Below, in pieces: positions 55,247 through 64,000 of a DNA stretch of 64,000 nucleotides. Location: NCBI RefSeq assembly GCF_001941845.1, contig NZ_CP018870.1, positions 3,373,501-3,437,500 of the forward strand, read 5' to 3'. The notes under the pieces are model-generated. The model was given only the letters and a program-made list of their open reading frames with translations, did no database searches and was not told the origin of the DNA. The position numbers and the translations under genes were made by a program. Position 1 is the first letter of the stretch. Each line of letters begins with the position of its first letter. The stretch comes from Streptomyces sp. TN58 (lineage in GTDB: Bacteria; Actinomycetota; Actinomycetes; Streptomycetales; Streptomycetaceae).

Positions 55247-56805
55247 CGACCCAGTCCCACCAGCTGCACCCGGTCGCGCCCCGCCGCACGTATCTCATCG
55301 GCCGCGCCCGGCCGAACGCGATCGTCGGCAAGAACCGCGAGACCGGCGAGATCGCCCTCATCATCACCGGGGCGTTCTTCGGCATGATGAGCGGACTACT
55401 CGTCCCCGACCTCACCCTGCGCATCGTCAGCCTCGTCGGCTTCCCCTTCCTCGCGCTCGCCGCCGTGTACGTCCCGTACAAGGGCCGCACCTTCTACCGC
55501 TGGTTCGAGATCAACCGCAGCTACAAGCGCACCCTGCGCCGCGGCACCACCTACCGCTCCGGCGCCATGGAAGCCGGCGTCCGCGCCGCCGACGGCCGCG
55601 AGGTCGAGATCGGCCCGCCCCCCGGCATCGGCCGCATCAACTGGCTCGCCGCCCCCTTCGGCCCCGACGAGATCGCCGTACTCCTCCACGCCGACCGCCG
55701 CACCGTCACCGCCGCCATCGAGATCGAGGGCCCCGGCGTAGGCCTGCGCGACAGCGAGGACCAGGAAGCCCTCGTCGACCGCTTCGGCACCCTCCTCAAG
55801 CACGTCGCCAACGGCGACGGCTTCGTCACCCGCCTCCAGATGCTCGCCCGCACCCTCCCCGCCGACCCCGACGCCCACGCCAAGGACGTCGCCCAACGCG
55901 GAGACACCCGGTCCCCCGCCTGGCTGCGCGACTCCTACGACCAGCTCCAGTCGATGGTGTCCACCTCCTCCGAGCAGCACCGCGCATACCTCGTCGCCTG
56001 CATGCACTACACCCGCGACCTGGCCGCCGAAGCCGTCACCATCGCCCGCGCGACCACCCCCCACAAGGGCCGCAAGCTCGACCGCGACGCCGGCCTCGCC
56101 ATCGTCATGGCCCGCGAACTCACCGACATCTGCGCCCGCCTCGCCGAAGCCGACATCCGCGTCCGCCAGCCCCTCGGCCAAGGCCGCCTCGCCTCCCTCG
56201 TGCACTCCATGTACGACCCGGACCACCCCATCGACCACATCCAGGCCATGACCAAGCGCAACGCCTGGCCCGCCGAACTCGACGCCGTCGAACCGACCTA
56301 CCTCCAGGCCAAGACCCGCGAGTCCTCCACCCGCTCCCCCTGGTGCCACGCCACCGCCTGGGTCAAGGAGTGGCCCATGACCCCCGTCGGCGTGAACTTC
56401 CTCGCCCCGCTCCTCGTCCACACCCCCGACGTCATCCGCACCGTCGCCGTCACCATGGACCTGGAACCCACCGAGGTCGCCATCGAGCGCATGCTCACCG
56501 AGAAGACCAACGACGAGGCCGACGCCTCCCGCGCCGCCAAGATGAACCGCACCGTCGACCCCCGCGACATCGCCGCCCACGGCCGACTCGACCAGAGGGG
56601 TGAAGATCTCGCCAGCGGCGCTGCCGGAGTCAACCTGGTCGGGTACATCACGGTGTCCTCGCGTTCACCGGAGGCCCTCGCCCGCGACAAGCGGACCATC
56701 CGCGCCTCGGCCGGCAAGTCCTACCTGAAGCTGGAATGGTGCGACCGCGAGCACCACCGCGCCTTCGTCAACACCCTGCCGTTCGCCACCGGCATCCGAC
56801 GCTAG
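55243..56805 (+). CDS. SCO6880-family protein (VirB3 plus VirB4 N-terminal domain-like)
   Basis: 520 residues. The first 75 residues have two helices like VirB3 (EIALIITGAFFGMMSGLLVP and the following strand). The rest is a cytoplasmic domain of the VirB4/TraC N-terminal type, without Walker motifs. TTG 55243 has AGGAGGTGA 6 bases upstream, one of the best sites in the cluster. The ATPase half is encoded by the next gene, so VirB4 is split in two. Actinobacterial conjugative elements carry similar proteins. Confidence 0.8.
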   Translation: MTTQSHQLHPVAPRRTYLIGRARPNAIVGKNRETGEIALIITGAFFGMMSGLLVPDLTLRIVSLVGFPFLALAAVYVPYKGRTFYRWFEINRSYKRTLRRGTTYRSGAMEAGVRAADGREVEIGPPPGIGRINWLAAPFGPDEIAVLLHADRRTVTAAIEIEGPGVGLRDSEDQEALVDRFGTLLKHVANGDGFVTRLQMLARTLPADPDAHAKDVAQRGDTRSPAWLRDSYDQLQSMVSTSSEQHRAYLVACMHYTRDLAAEAVTIARATTPHKGRKLDRDAGLAIVMARELTDICARLAEADIRVRQPLGQGRLASLVHSMYDPDHPIDHIQAMTKRNAWPAELDAVEPTYLQAKTRESSTRSPWCHATAWVKEWPMTPVGVNFLAPLLVHTPDVIRTVAVTMDLEPTEVAIERMLTEKTNDEADASRAAKMNRTVDPRDIAAHGRLDQRGEDLASGAAGVNLVGYITVSSRSPEALARDKRTIRASAGKSYLKLEWCDREHHRAFVNTLPFATGIRR

Positions 56806-56824
56806 CTGAAGGGAAGACCCGCCC

Positions 56825-58246
56825 ATGCGAGATCCCATGACAGCGCTGACGGACGCCTTCACCAGCTTCCTCTTCGGCAAAGTCGAAACCACGCGCCTGC
56901 CCGTACGCACCTCCACCGGGCAGGCGCAAGCCGTCTACCTGCCCACCGCCGCCCCCGGCCTCGGCGACTCCGGCGTCATCATCGGCCGCGAGGTCTACAG
57001 CGGAAAGGGCTACATCTACGACCCCTTCCAGCTGTACGGACAGCAGCTCCCGGCCCCCCACTGGCTGGTCCTGGGCGAATCCGGCAACGGCAAGTCCGCC
57101 CTGGAGAAGACCTACGTCCTGCGCCAGCTCCGCTTCAAGGACCGCCAGGTCGTCGTCCTCGACGCCCAGGGCGAAGACGGCGTCGGCGAATGGAACCTCA
57201 TCGCCCAGCAGCTGGGGATAACCCCCATCCGCCTGGACCCCATCGCCGCCAACGACTCCGGGATCCGCCTCAACCCCCTCGACCCGGCCATCACCGCGAC
57301 CGGGCAGCTCGCCCTGCTCCGCACCATCATCGAAGTCGCCATGGGCCACGGCCTCGACGAACGCGCCGGCTTCGCCCTCAAGGTCGCCCACGCCCACGTC
57401 GTCGACACCATCCGCGACCGCCAGCCCGTCCTCACCGACATCGTGGAACAGCTGCGCCACCCAGAGGCCGAATCCGCCCTCGCCATGAACGTCGACATAG
57501 ACGATGTCCGAGCCTGGGGCCTCGACGTCGCGCTCGTCATCGACCGCCTCGTCGACGGCGACCTGCGCGGCATGTTCGACGGCCCCACGACCGTCGGCAT
57601 CGACCTCGACGCCCCCCTGATCGTCTTCGACCTCTCCCACATCGACCGCAACTCCATCGCCATGCCCATCCTCATGGCGATCGTCGGCGTGTGGCTGGAA
57701 CACACCTGGATCCGGCCCGACCGCAAGAAGCGCATCTTCCTCGTCGAAGAGGCCTGGCACATCATCAACAGCCCTTTCGTCGCCCAGCTGTTCCAGCGGC
57801 TCCTGAAGTTCGGCCGCCGCCTCGGCCTGTCCTTCGTCGCCGTCGTCCACCACCTCTCCGACGTCGTCGACGGCGCCGCGGCCCGCGAAGCCGCCGCCAT
57901 CCTCAAAATGGCCTCCACCCGCACCATCTACGCCCAGAAGGCCGACGAGGCCCGCGCCACAGGTCGCGTACTCGGCCTCCCCCGCTGGGCGGTGGAGATC
58001 ATCCCGACCCTCACCCCCGGCATCGCCGTCTGGGACGTCAACGGCAACGTCCAGGTCGTCAAACACTTGATCACCGAAGCCGAACGCCCCCTGGTCTTCA
58101 CCGACCGCGCCATGACCGAGTCCTCCACCCCGTCCCGCCTCCCCGCCGACCTCCTCGCCGCCGAACTGGAAGCGGAGGAACGCGCCCTGTCCATCGAACG
58201 CAGCCGCGGCAGCGGCAGCCCCGGGTCCGCGACCACGGTGGCCTGA
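56825..58246 (+). CDS. VirB4/TraC-type ATPase
   Basis: 473 residues. Walker A is GESGNGKSAL (84-93) and Walker B RIFLVEEAWHI (about 300-312). A sensor-type GRRLGLSFVAVVHHLSDVV follows. This is the C-terminal motor of VirB4 family proteins that powers type IV secretion. GAAGGGAAGAC precedes the ATG. Unlike typical VirB4 it has no N-terminal domain; the gene before it supplies that. Confidence 0.88.
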   Translation: MRDPMTALTDAFTSFLFGKVETTRLPVRTSTGQAQAVYLPTAAPGLGDSGVIIGREVYSGKGYIYDPFQLYGQQLPAPHWLVLGESGNGKSALEKTYVLRQLRFKDRQVVVLDAQGEDGVGEWNLIAQQLGITPIRLDPIAANDSGIRLNPLDPAITATGQLALLRTIIEVAMGHGLDERAGFALKVAHAHVVDTIRDRQPVLTDIVEQLRHPEAESALAMNVDIDDVRAWGLDVALVIDRLVDGDLRGMFDGPTTVGIDLDAPLIVFDLSHIDRNSIAMPILMAIVGVWLEHTWIRPDRKKRIFLVEEAWHIINSPFVAQLFQRLLKFGRRLGLSFVAVVHHLSDVVDGAAAREAAAILKMASTRTIYAQKADEARATGRVLGLPRWAVEIIPTLTPGIAVWDVNGNVQVVKHLITEAERPLVFTDRAMTESSTPSRLPADLLAAELEAEERALSIERSRGSGSPGSATTVA

Positions 58247-58248
58247 CC

Positions 58249-59880
58249 ATGCACGACGCACGACGTACGGACCCCTCCGCACGCGGCGGCGGCATCCCGG
58301 ACGGCCTGCTGGTCGCCCTGCTGGCGTTTCTCCTCGGCCTGGCCGTCCTCGTCTGGACGGCCACCGGCCTGGCCGCCCTCCTCGCCAAGGGCAGCTGGCC
58401 CGACACCGTCACCTTCACCCGCACCCCGACGGCCGTCCGAGCCCTGACCGCGCAACCCCACGACATCCCGGGCGCCTGGCCGGACACCGACCCGGCAGCC
58501 CTCTCCGGCTGGGGCCTCTTCTGGGGCCTCTTCGTCAGCCAACTGCTGGTCCTCTTCGTACTGACCGTCTTCACGATCGGCGTGGTGGCCCGCACCAAGT
58601 CCCGCCGCGCCCTGACAAAACAAACACCCCAACCCCACCCCACCCCGCCACCCGCCGAGGCCCAAACGCCAACTCCAGCCCCGCCGACGTTCGAGCCACG
58701 GGGGCCACTTCCAGCCCCGCCGGCGTTTGAGGCGCGGGGGCCCGGGGGCAGCGCCCCCATCCAGTCCGCTCCGGCCCCGCCGATTCCAGCCCCGCCGGCG
58801 ATTGAGGCGCGGGGGCCCGGGGGCAGCGCCCCCGCAACCCACCCGAGCCCGACCCACGACGCCTACCGCTACGGATTCGGCTACGCCCCGACCCCCGCAA
58901 CCGCACCGACAACCGCACCAACAACCGCACTCACCCCACACGGGCCCCCGCAAGGGACTCCGCAAGGGACTCCGCAAGGGATCACCTACGCCACCCCCGC
59001 CGACCGCCTCCGCACCGCAACCCACCGCATCCGCGACACCGACGGCGCCGCCCTGGTCGTGACGTCCTCCCCCACCCTCTGGGCCGACACCAAGGACGCC
59101 CGCGCCAAACTCGGCCCGGTCCTCCTCTACGACCCCTCCCACCTGTGCGACACCCCGGCCCGCATGCACTGGAACCCCACCGACGGCTGCGCCGACCGCG
59201 ACACCGCCGCCGCCCGCGCGATCGCCCTGCTGGCCCCCGTACGCCCGCAGGCCCGTCTGGACGAGGCCGTGGCCGACACCGCCGAAACGCTCCTGCGCAG
59301 CTGGCTCCAGGCCGCCGACCTCGACAACCGCCCGTTCAAGCAGCTCCACCGCTGGGCCCAGGGCAACAGCGCACAGGACCCGGTACGCATCCTGCGCACC
59401 CACCCCCAGGCCGCCGCGGGCGCCGCCGGCGAACTGGAGAGCGCCCTCACCGCGCACCCGGAACGCCGCGAGCTCGCCCTGAGCCTGACGGCCCGTGCCC
59501 TCTCCTGCCTCTCCTCGATCCACATCCGCCAGGCCTGCAATCCGAACCGAACAGATGCACTCACCTTGGCTTCGTTCGTCGCCGAAGGGGGAACCCTCTA
59601 CTTGGTGGGTGAAGCTCTGGAGGACCCTCGCACCCACCCGGGTGCGATGCCGTTGCTGACCGCACTCGCCTCTCACGTGGTCGAGCACGGCCGCCGCATG
59701 GCCGCACGGTCATCCCACGGTCGGCTCGACCCACCACTCTCCCTGGTGCTGGAGGACGTGGCGGCCGTGGCCCCGATCCCCCAGCTCCCGGAGCTGCTGA
59801 CCGGGGACACCCTCCCGCTCCTGGCCCTGTGCCGCAGCCGCGAACAGGCCCGCTCCCGCTGGCCCGGAGCAGACCTCTAG
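58249..59880 (+). CDS. VirD4/TraG-like coupling-protein homologue lacking a clear Walker A
   Basis: 543 residues. Two N-terminal helices (about 20-46 and 88-113) are followed by a Pro/Ala/Gly/Thr-rich linker (120-245) and a cytoplasmic domain. The domain includes ALVVTSSPTLWADTKDARAK, GPVLLYDPSHLC and MHWNPTDGC, which parallel the segment after Walker A in TraG/VirD4 proteins. A GxxGxGKT motif is absent, and Walker B is at best LSLVLEDVAAV. The linker contains translated dispersed repeats (residues 143-195) and a triplicated PQGT unit. ATG 58249 lies 2 bases after the upstream stop. The stop codon TAG is part of the CTAG target of the following insertion element. Confidence 0.78.
   Translation: MHDARRTDPSARGGGIPDGLLVALLAFLLGLAVLVWTATGLAALLAKGSWPDTVTFTRTPTAVRALTAQPHDIPGAWPDTDPAALSGWGLFWGLFVSQLLVLFVLTVFTIGVVARTKSRRALTKQTPQPHPTPPPAEAQTPTPAPPTFEPRGPLPAPPAFEARGPGGSAPIQSAPAPPIPAPPAIEARGPGGSAPATHPSPTHDAYRYGFGYAPTPATAPTTAPTTALTPHGPPQGTPQGTPQGITYATPADRLRTATHRIRDTDGAALVVTSSPTLWADTKDARAKLGPVLLYDPSHLCDTPARMHWNPTDGCADRDTAAARAIALLAPVRPQARLDEAVADTAETLLRSWLQAADLDNRPFKQLHRWAQGNSAQDPVRILRTHPQAAAGAAGELESALTAHPERRELALSLTARALSCLSSIHIRQACNPNRTDALTLASFVAEGGTLYLVGEALEDPRTHPGAMPLLTALASHVVEHGRRMAARSSHGRLDPPLSLVLEDVAAVAPIPQLPELLTGDTLPLLALCRSREQARSRWPGADL
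58675..58833 (+). repeat. Dispersed GC-rich element translated inside the coupling-protein gene
   Basis: Three tandem-like copies of the CCAGCCCCGCCGGCG element lie in the coding frame: a diverged one at 58675, one at 58711 and one at about 58787. They translate as [26 protein letters not shown] and [16 protein letters not shown] in the linker. The same DNA element is intergenic elsewhere in this window. Confidence 0.85.
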
Positions 59881-60851
59881 ACGAGTAAGTCCGAAGTGTT
59901 GGTCAGTGGTCGTAGGCGACGAGTGATCGGGTGATGGATGTTCCGTTGGCCCGGTTGTGCCAGATGGCTGCGGTCAGGGCCAGGATGCGTTGTCCGACGC
60001 GGGCCAGGACCCCAGATGGGGTCCTGGCTCCGTGACGTTCGAGGTCGAGTTGGCCTTTGAGGGTGTCGTTCACCGACTCGATGAGCTGCCGGATCGGTTT
60101 GAGCAGGTGCTCGCCCGGCCGTGGCTTGCGGTTGCGGTAGCTGGGCCGCAGCAGGGTCAGGCCGTGGTCGGCCATGAAGGCGTCCAGGTGCTTGGAGACG
60201 TAGCCCTTGTCACCGACGATGGTCTGCCCGGGGTGGGTGGCCAGCAGGTCGATGTCCTGGGTGAGCATGCCGGCGAGGACTTCACGCTCGTCCGTTTTCG
60301 GGTTGGCCAGCGCCCAGGCAATGGGCAGGCCGCCGGGTGTGCAGAGCAGGTGCAGACGCAAGCCCCAGAAGAACCGTGAGTGCGAGGCGCAGTAGCCGTA
60401 ACCGGCCCAGCCCGCCAGTTGCGAGCGTTTGACCGTCGGCCGTGAGCGGGCGCACTCCACGGGGGTGGAGTCCACGATCCATACGTCGTCGTGCCACAGG
60501 TCGGTGTCGCGGGCCAGAGTGCGGATGAACCGGCTGATCAGCGTGTTGGCGGCCCGCAGGCGCTTGTTGTATCCGGACTGCTCGGGCAGGTAGGGGAACT
60601 CGGCGCTCAGGTGGCGGCGGGCGAACCGAAGCCAGCGGGTCTCGGAGGCGAAGCCGAGGACGGCCTGCATGACCGCGAGCGTCAACAGCTCGGCATCCGT
60701 CAGCCTCGGCGGACGGCCCCATCGCCGCGTTCCTGCCAGAGAGTCATCAATCCTCACGTACAGTGCAGTCGCGAGGGTTTCGAGATCTGTCGTCACAAAC
60801 GGATCAACGAGACCCTCGCTTCATGCGCCCGAAAACTTCGGACTTACTCGT
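59881..60851 (-). mobile_element. IS982-like insertion sequence (971 bp)
   Basis: The ends are perfect 17-bp inverted repeats, ACGAGTAAGTCCGAAGT (59881-59897) and its complement (60835-60851). Flanking CTAG on both sides (59877-59880 and 60852-60855) is a likely target duplication. One transposase gene fills it. The element sits exactly at the stop codon of the coupling-protein gene and leaves that protein unchanged. The intact ends and ORF suggest a recent insertion. Confidence 0.88.
59903..60796 (-). CDS. Transposase, IS982-like DDE type
   Basis: 297 residues, intact. The first catalytic Asp is in IVDSTPVECARSR, the second in IVGDKGYVSKHL and the Glu probably in LIESVNDTLKGQ. The core with YCASHSRFFWGLRLHLL is typical of IS982 family transposases; an IS5-type assignment is the alternative. 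The N-terminal helical region includes GRPPRLTDAELLTLAVMQA. Its GC content is lower than the neighbours. Confidence 0.9.
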   Translation of the reverse strand: MTTDLETLATALYVRIDDSLAGTRRWGRPPRLTDAELLTLAVMQAVLGFASETRWLRFARRHLSAEFPYLPEQSGYNKRLRAANTLISRFIRTLARDTDLWHDDVWIVDSTPVECARSRPTVKRSQLAGWAGYGYCASHSRFFWGLRLHLLCTPGGLPIAWALANPKTDEREVLAGMLTQDIDLLATHPGQTIVGDKGYVSKHLDAFMADHGLTLLRPSYRNRKPRPGEHLLKPIRQLIESVNDTLKGQLDLERHGARTPSGVLARVGQRILALTAAIWHNRANGTSITRSLVAYDH

Positions 60852-60868
60852 CTAGGAGGTGTCGCGGG

Positions 60869-61435
60869 CTAGCCCACCGGTCGCCGGAGCACGTACTCCA
60901 GCTCCCTGGCGCCCGGGTTCCCCGGCATGGGGACGACGGTCCCGGTCGGCTCGAAGCCGTACTTCCGATAGAAGGCCTCGGCCCGCCCGTTGTCCTCGTG
61001 CACGAAGAGCCGTACGCGCTCCAGCACCGGCTCCTCCAGCCCCCACGCCCACTCCAGGGCGGCCGTGAACAACGCCTCGGTCAGCCCGGTGCCCCGCTGC
61101 TCCGGTCGTACGAACACCCCGACCACATGCCCCTGCGCACGCTCGACCTCCCGGTCGAAGAAGTCGACGGTCCCGCCCTCCTCGACGAGCACCGTCACCG
61201 TGCCGTCCCACCGCCCGTCGGCGGCCTCGGCGACGAACTGCCGGACGCGCCGCCCGCGCGACGCGTCCTCGGCCCGCCCCTGCCAGAACTCGTCGAGGTG
61301 CCCCTCTGCCTGCTCCACCGTCTCCAGGAACGCGACCGGAGCCGCCGGATCCTTGAGCCCCGCGATCCGCAGTTCCTTGACCTTCTGCCACTCGTCGGCG
61401 CGCACGGGACGTATCACATGCTGGAGTTCGTTCAT
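60869..61435 (-). CDS. GNAT-family N-acetyltransferase
   Basis: 188 residues. The acetyl-CoA site is VVGVFVRPEQRGTGLTEALF, and the C-terminal strand-helix is VHEDNGRAEAFYRKYGFEPT. The acceptor is unknown. It converges with the coupling-protein gene, and the insertion sequence now lies between them; before the insertion the two stops were about 17 bases apart. Confidence 0.9.
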   Translation of the reverse strand: MNELQHVIRPVRADEWQKVKELRIAGLKDPAAPVAFLETVEQAEGHLDEFWQGRAEDASRGRRVRQFVAEAADGRWDGTVTVLVEEGGTVDFFDREVERAQGHVVGVFVRPEQRGTGLTEALFTAALEWAWGLEEPVLERVRLFVHEDNGRAEAFYRKYGFEPTGTVVPMPGNPGARELEYVLRRPVG

Positions 61436-61474
61436 GAGCGGTGATCCTAACCATCCATCAGCGAGACTTCACCC

Positions 61475-62305
61475 ATGAATCCGCACGTCAGAGCCATCGC
61501 TCATGTCACCGCTCGCTCCACCGGCCGGCCGTTGGACCCGACCCTCGCGGTGACGTTGAACTTCCACCCCGACCGCTGGTGTGGCGACCGCCCGATCCTC
61601 ACCGCCCTGGCGGAGGACGGCGTGTACCGCTCCCAGTTCGTCACGGGCACGGGCAACGGCGGTCTCACCGCCCACCCCGGCGGCGCCCGCTGGCTCTGGG
61701 AGAGCCGCATATTCGGTGGGGCGTACGACGACGCGCCGGCCGAGTCCCGCCCCGTCTACGGCGCCTTGAACTTCCGCGGCAACCCGGCCGGCGCCGCACC
61801 GCGCTTCGGCTCCGCCCACTTCCGCCTCACACCGGCGGCCCTGCCACGGACCACGTTCTGCTACCCGGACAGCTACCTGGAGCCGGAGTCGTTCGGCGTC
61901 GCGGACCGCATGTCCCTGATCGCCCTGGCCGAAGCCGACGACCAGGACGCCCTCGACGACTACATCGAAGCCCAGGTCCACACCCCGGTCCTGCTGGACC
62001 GCGACGTGGCAGCCCTCGTACTGGACCCCAGCTACCGGGACACCCCGGTCGAGGCGGCGGCCGCCAAACTTCCCTGCCCGGTCGAATGGCACCCCGGCTT
62101 CCGTCTCACGGTCGACGACCTCCGCCGCCATCCCGAATACCGCGGCCCGGAGTACGTCGAGCTCGGCGCCGAGATCGCCGTCGGCGGCCGGCTGACCCCC
62201 CACATCCTGGGCGAGGCGGCCCGCACGGGCCGGTACGACGAACAGGCTCTCAAGCGGGTCTGGCACTACCTGGCCCGCTTCGGAATGCACCGACAGCACC
62301 CGTAG
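61475..62305 (+). CDS. DUF3626 domain protein
   Basis: 276 residues. The family start is TLAVTLNFHPDR, followed by LAEDGVYRSQFVTGTGNGGL and WLWESRIFGGAYDD. The His/Asp/Arg-rich motifs look catalytic, but no reaction is known. ATG 61475 is used. It is divergent from the GNAT gene by 39 bases and converges with the rRNA operon, separated by a terminator. Confidence 0.88.
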   Translation: MNPHVRAIAHVTARSTGRPLDPTLAVTLNFHPDRWCGDRPILTALAEDGVYRSQFVTGTGNGGLTAHPGGARWLWESRIFGGAYDDAPAESRPVYGALNFRGNPAGAAPRFGSAHFRLTPAALPRTTFCYPDSYLEPESFGVADRMSLIALAEADDQDALDDYIEAQVHTPVLLDRDVAALVLDPSYRDTPVEAAAAKLPCPVEWHPGFRLTVDDLRRHPEYRGPEYVELGAEIAVGGRLTPHILGEAARTGRYDEQALKRVWHYLARFGMHRQHP

Positions 62306-62326
62306 GAAACGCCCCGTGAACGCAGA

Positions 62327-62356
62327 AAAGCCCCGCACCAGAAGGTGCGGGGCTTT
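62327..62356. terminator. Terminator between DUF3626 and the rRNA operon
   Basis: AAAGCCCCGCACC-AGAA-GGTGCGGGGCTTT is a perfect 13-bp stem with a 4-base loop and T/A tails on both sides. It lies 13 bases past the 5S gene on the minus strand and can also end the DUF3626 transcript. Confidence 0.92.
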
Positions 62357-62368
62357 CCCACAATGATT

Positions 62369-62487
62369 GTTCGGCGGCGTCCTACTCTCCCACAGGGTCC
62401 CCCCTGCAGTACCATCGGCGCTGAAAGGCTTAGCTTCCGGGTTCGGAATGTAACCGGGCGTTTCCCTAACGCTATGACCACCGAAAC
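62369..62487 (-). rRNA. rrf: 5S ribosomal RNA
   Basis: Read on the minus strand it begins GTTTCGGTGGTCATAGCG, contains CATTCCGAACCCGGAAGCTA and GGTACTGCAGGGG, and ends GGAGAGTAGGACGCCGCCGA. This is the actinobacterial 5S pattern of about 118 bases. The exact ends are estimated to within a few bases. Confidence 0.92.
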
Positions 62488-62570
62488 ACTATGAAATTCT
62501 GAACATGCTGGTGTTTTCACAGCCGTTCGTTATTTCAGAACTAACACAGTGGACGCGAGCAACTGAGGAC

Positions 62571-64000
<1,430 letters not shown>

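Overview
The window is chromosomal DNA from a Streptomyces-type actinomycete. The evidence is very high GC, frequent GTG/TTG starts, mycothiol genes (mshA, mshD), GlnR, the c-di-GMP-responsive anti-sigma factor RsiG, the nickel regulator Nur, and a Pho-box-controlled pst operon. Gene order matches what I remember of the conserved Streptomyces core region from mshA to pst and beyond. This looks like core chromosome, with one insertion sequence and several families of dispersed GC-rich repeats. The right end enters an rRNA operon from its 3' side.

Layout. 0-7 kb: end of an MFS transporter, YbjN protein, mshA, a methyltransferase, a secreted NlpC/P60 hydrolase, a roughly 460-bp imperfect inverted repeat, and a receiver-like/PP2C phosphatase. 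7-14 kb: an HBHA-like protein, an XRE regulator with a clear operator, PrmC-like and Eis-like enzymes, rsiG, dtd, ygfZ, nur and a nitrobindin-like protein. 14-19 kb: three coupled paralogous membrane-anchored proteins, then the cysA-DUF1416 sulfur operon behind a Cys-containing leader peptide. 19-29 kb: membrane proteins, a MoaD-like protein divergent from glnR (whose leader holds a hairpin and a small upstream ORF), a LacI regulator, an HtrA-like protease, a two-component system and a PI-PLC-like enzyme. 29-44 kb: a TetR/hydrolase pair, 5'-nucleotidase, mshD, then a phosphate block (ppk, CHAD, pstSCAB, pit, DUF47) and csoR. 44-52 kb: small proteins, a lipoprotein, PAP2, a lytic transglycosylase/NlpC protein, a thioesterase, LysE, a pentapeptide-repeat protein, a repeat array and a YunG-hydrolase fusion.

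52.7-59.9 kb: six co-directional genes resembling a stripped-down type IV secretion or DNA-translocation machine (pilin-like, VirB8-like, VirB6-like, VirB3/VirB4-N-like, VirB4 ATPase, degenerate coupling-protein-like). No relaxase is visible. This is the best candidate for a poorly described system. Its last gene carries the dispersed GC-rich repeat translated in frame, and its stop codon is the insertion point of an IS982-like element. After this come a GNAT enzyme, a DUF3626 protein, a terminator, 5S rRNA and the 3' part of 23S rRNA, all rRNA on the minus strand.

Functional themes: phosphate and polyphosphate homeostasis, nitrogen control, thiol/sulfur metabolism, metal sensing (Nur, CsoR), development (RsiG) and cell-wall remodelling (two NlpC/P60 proteins).
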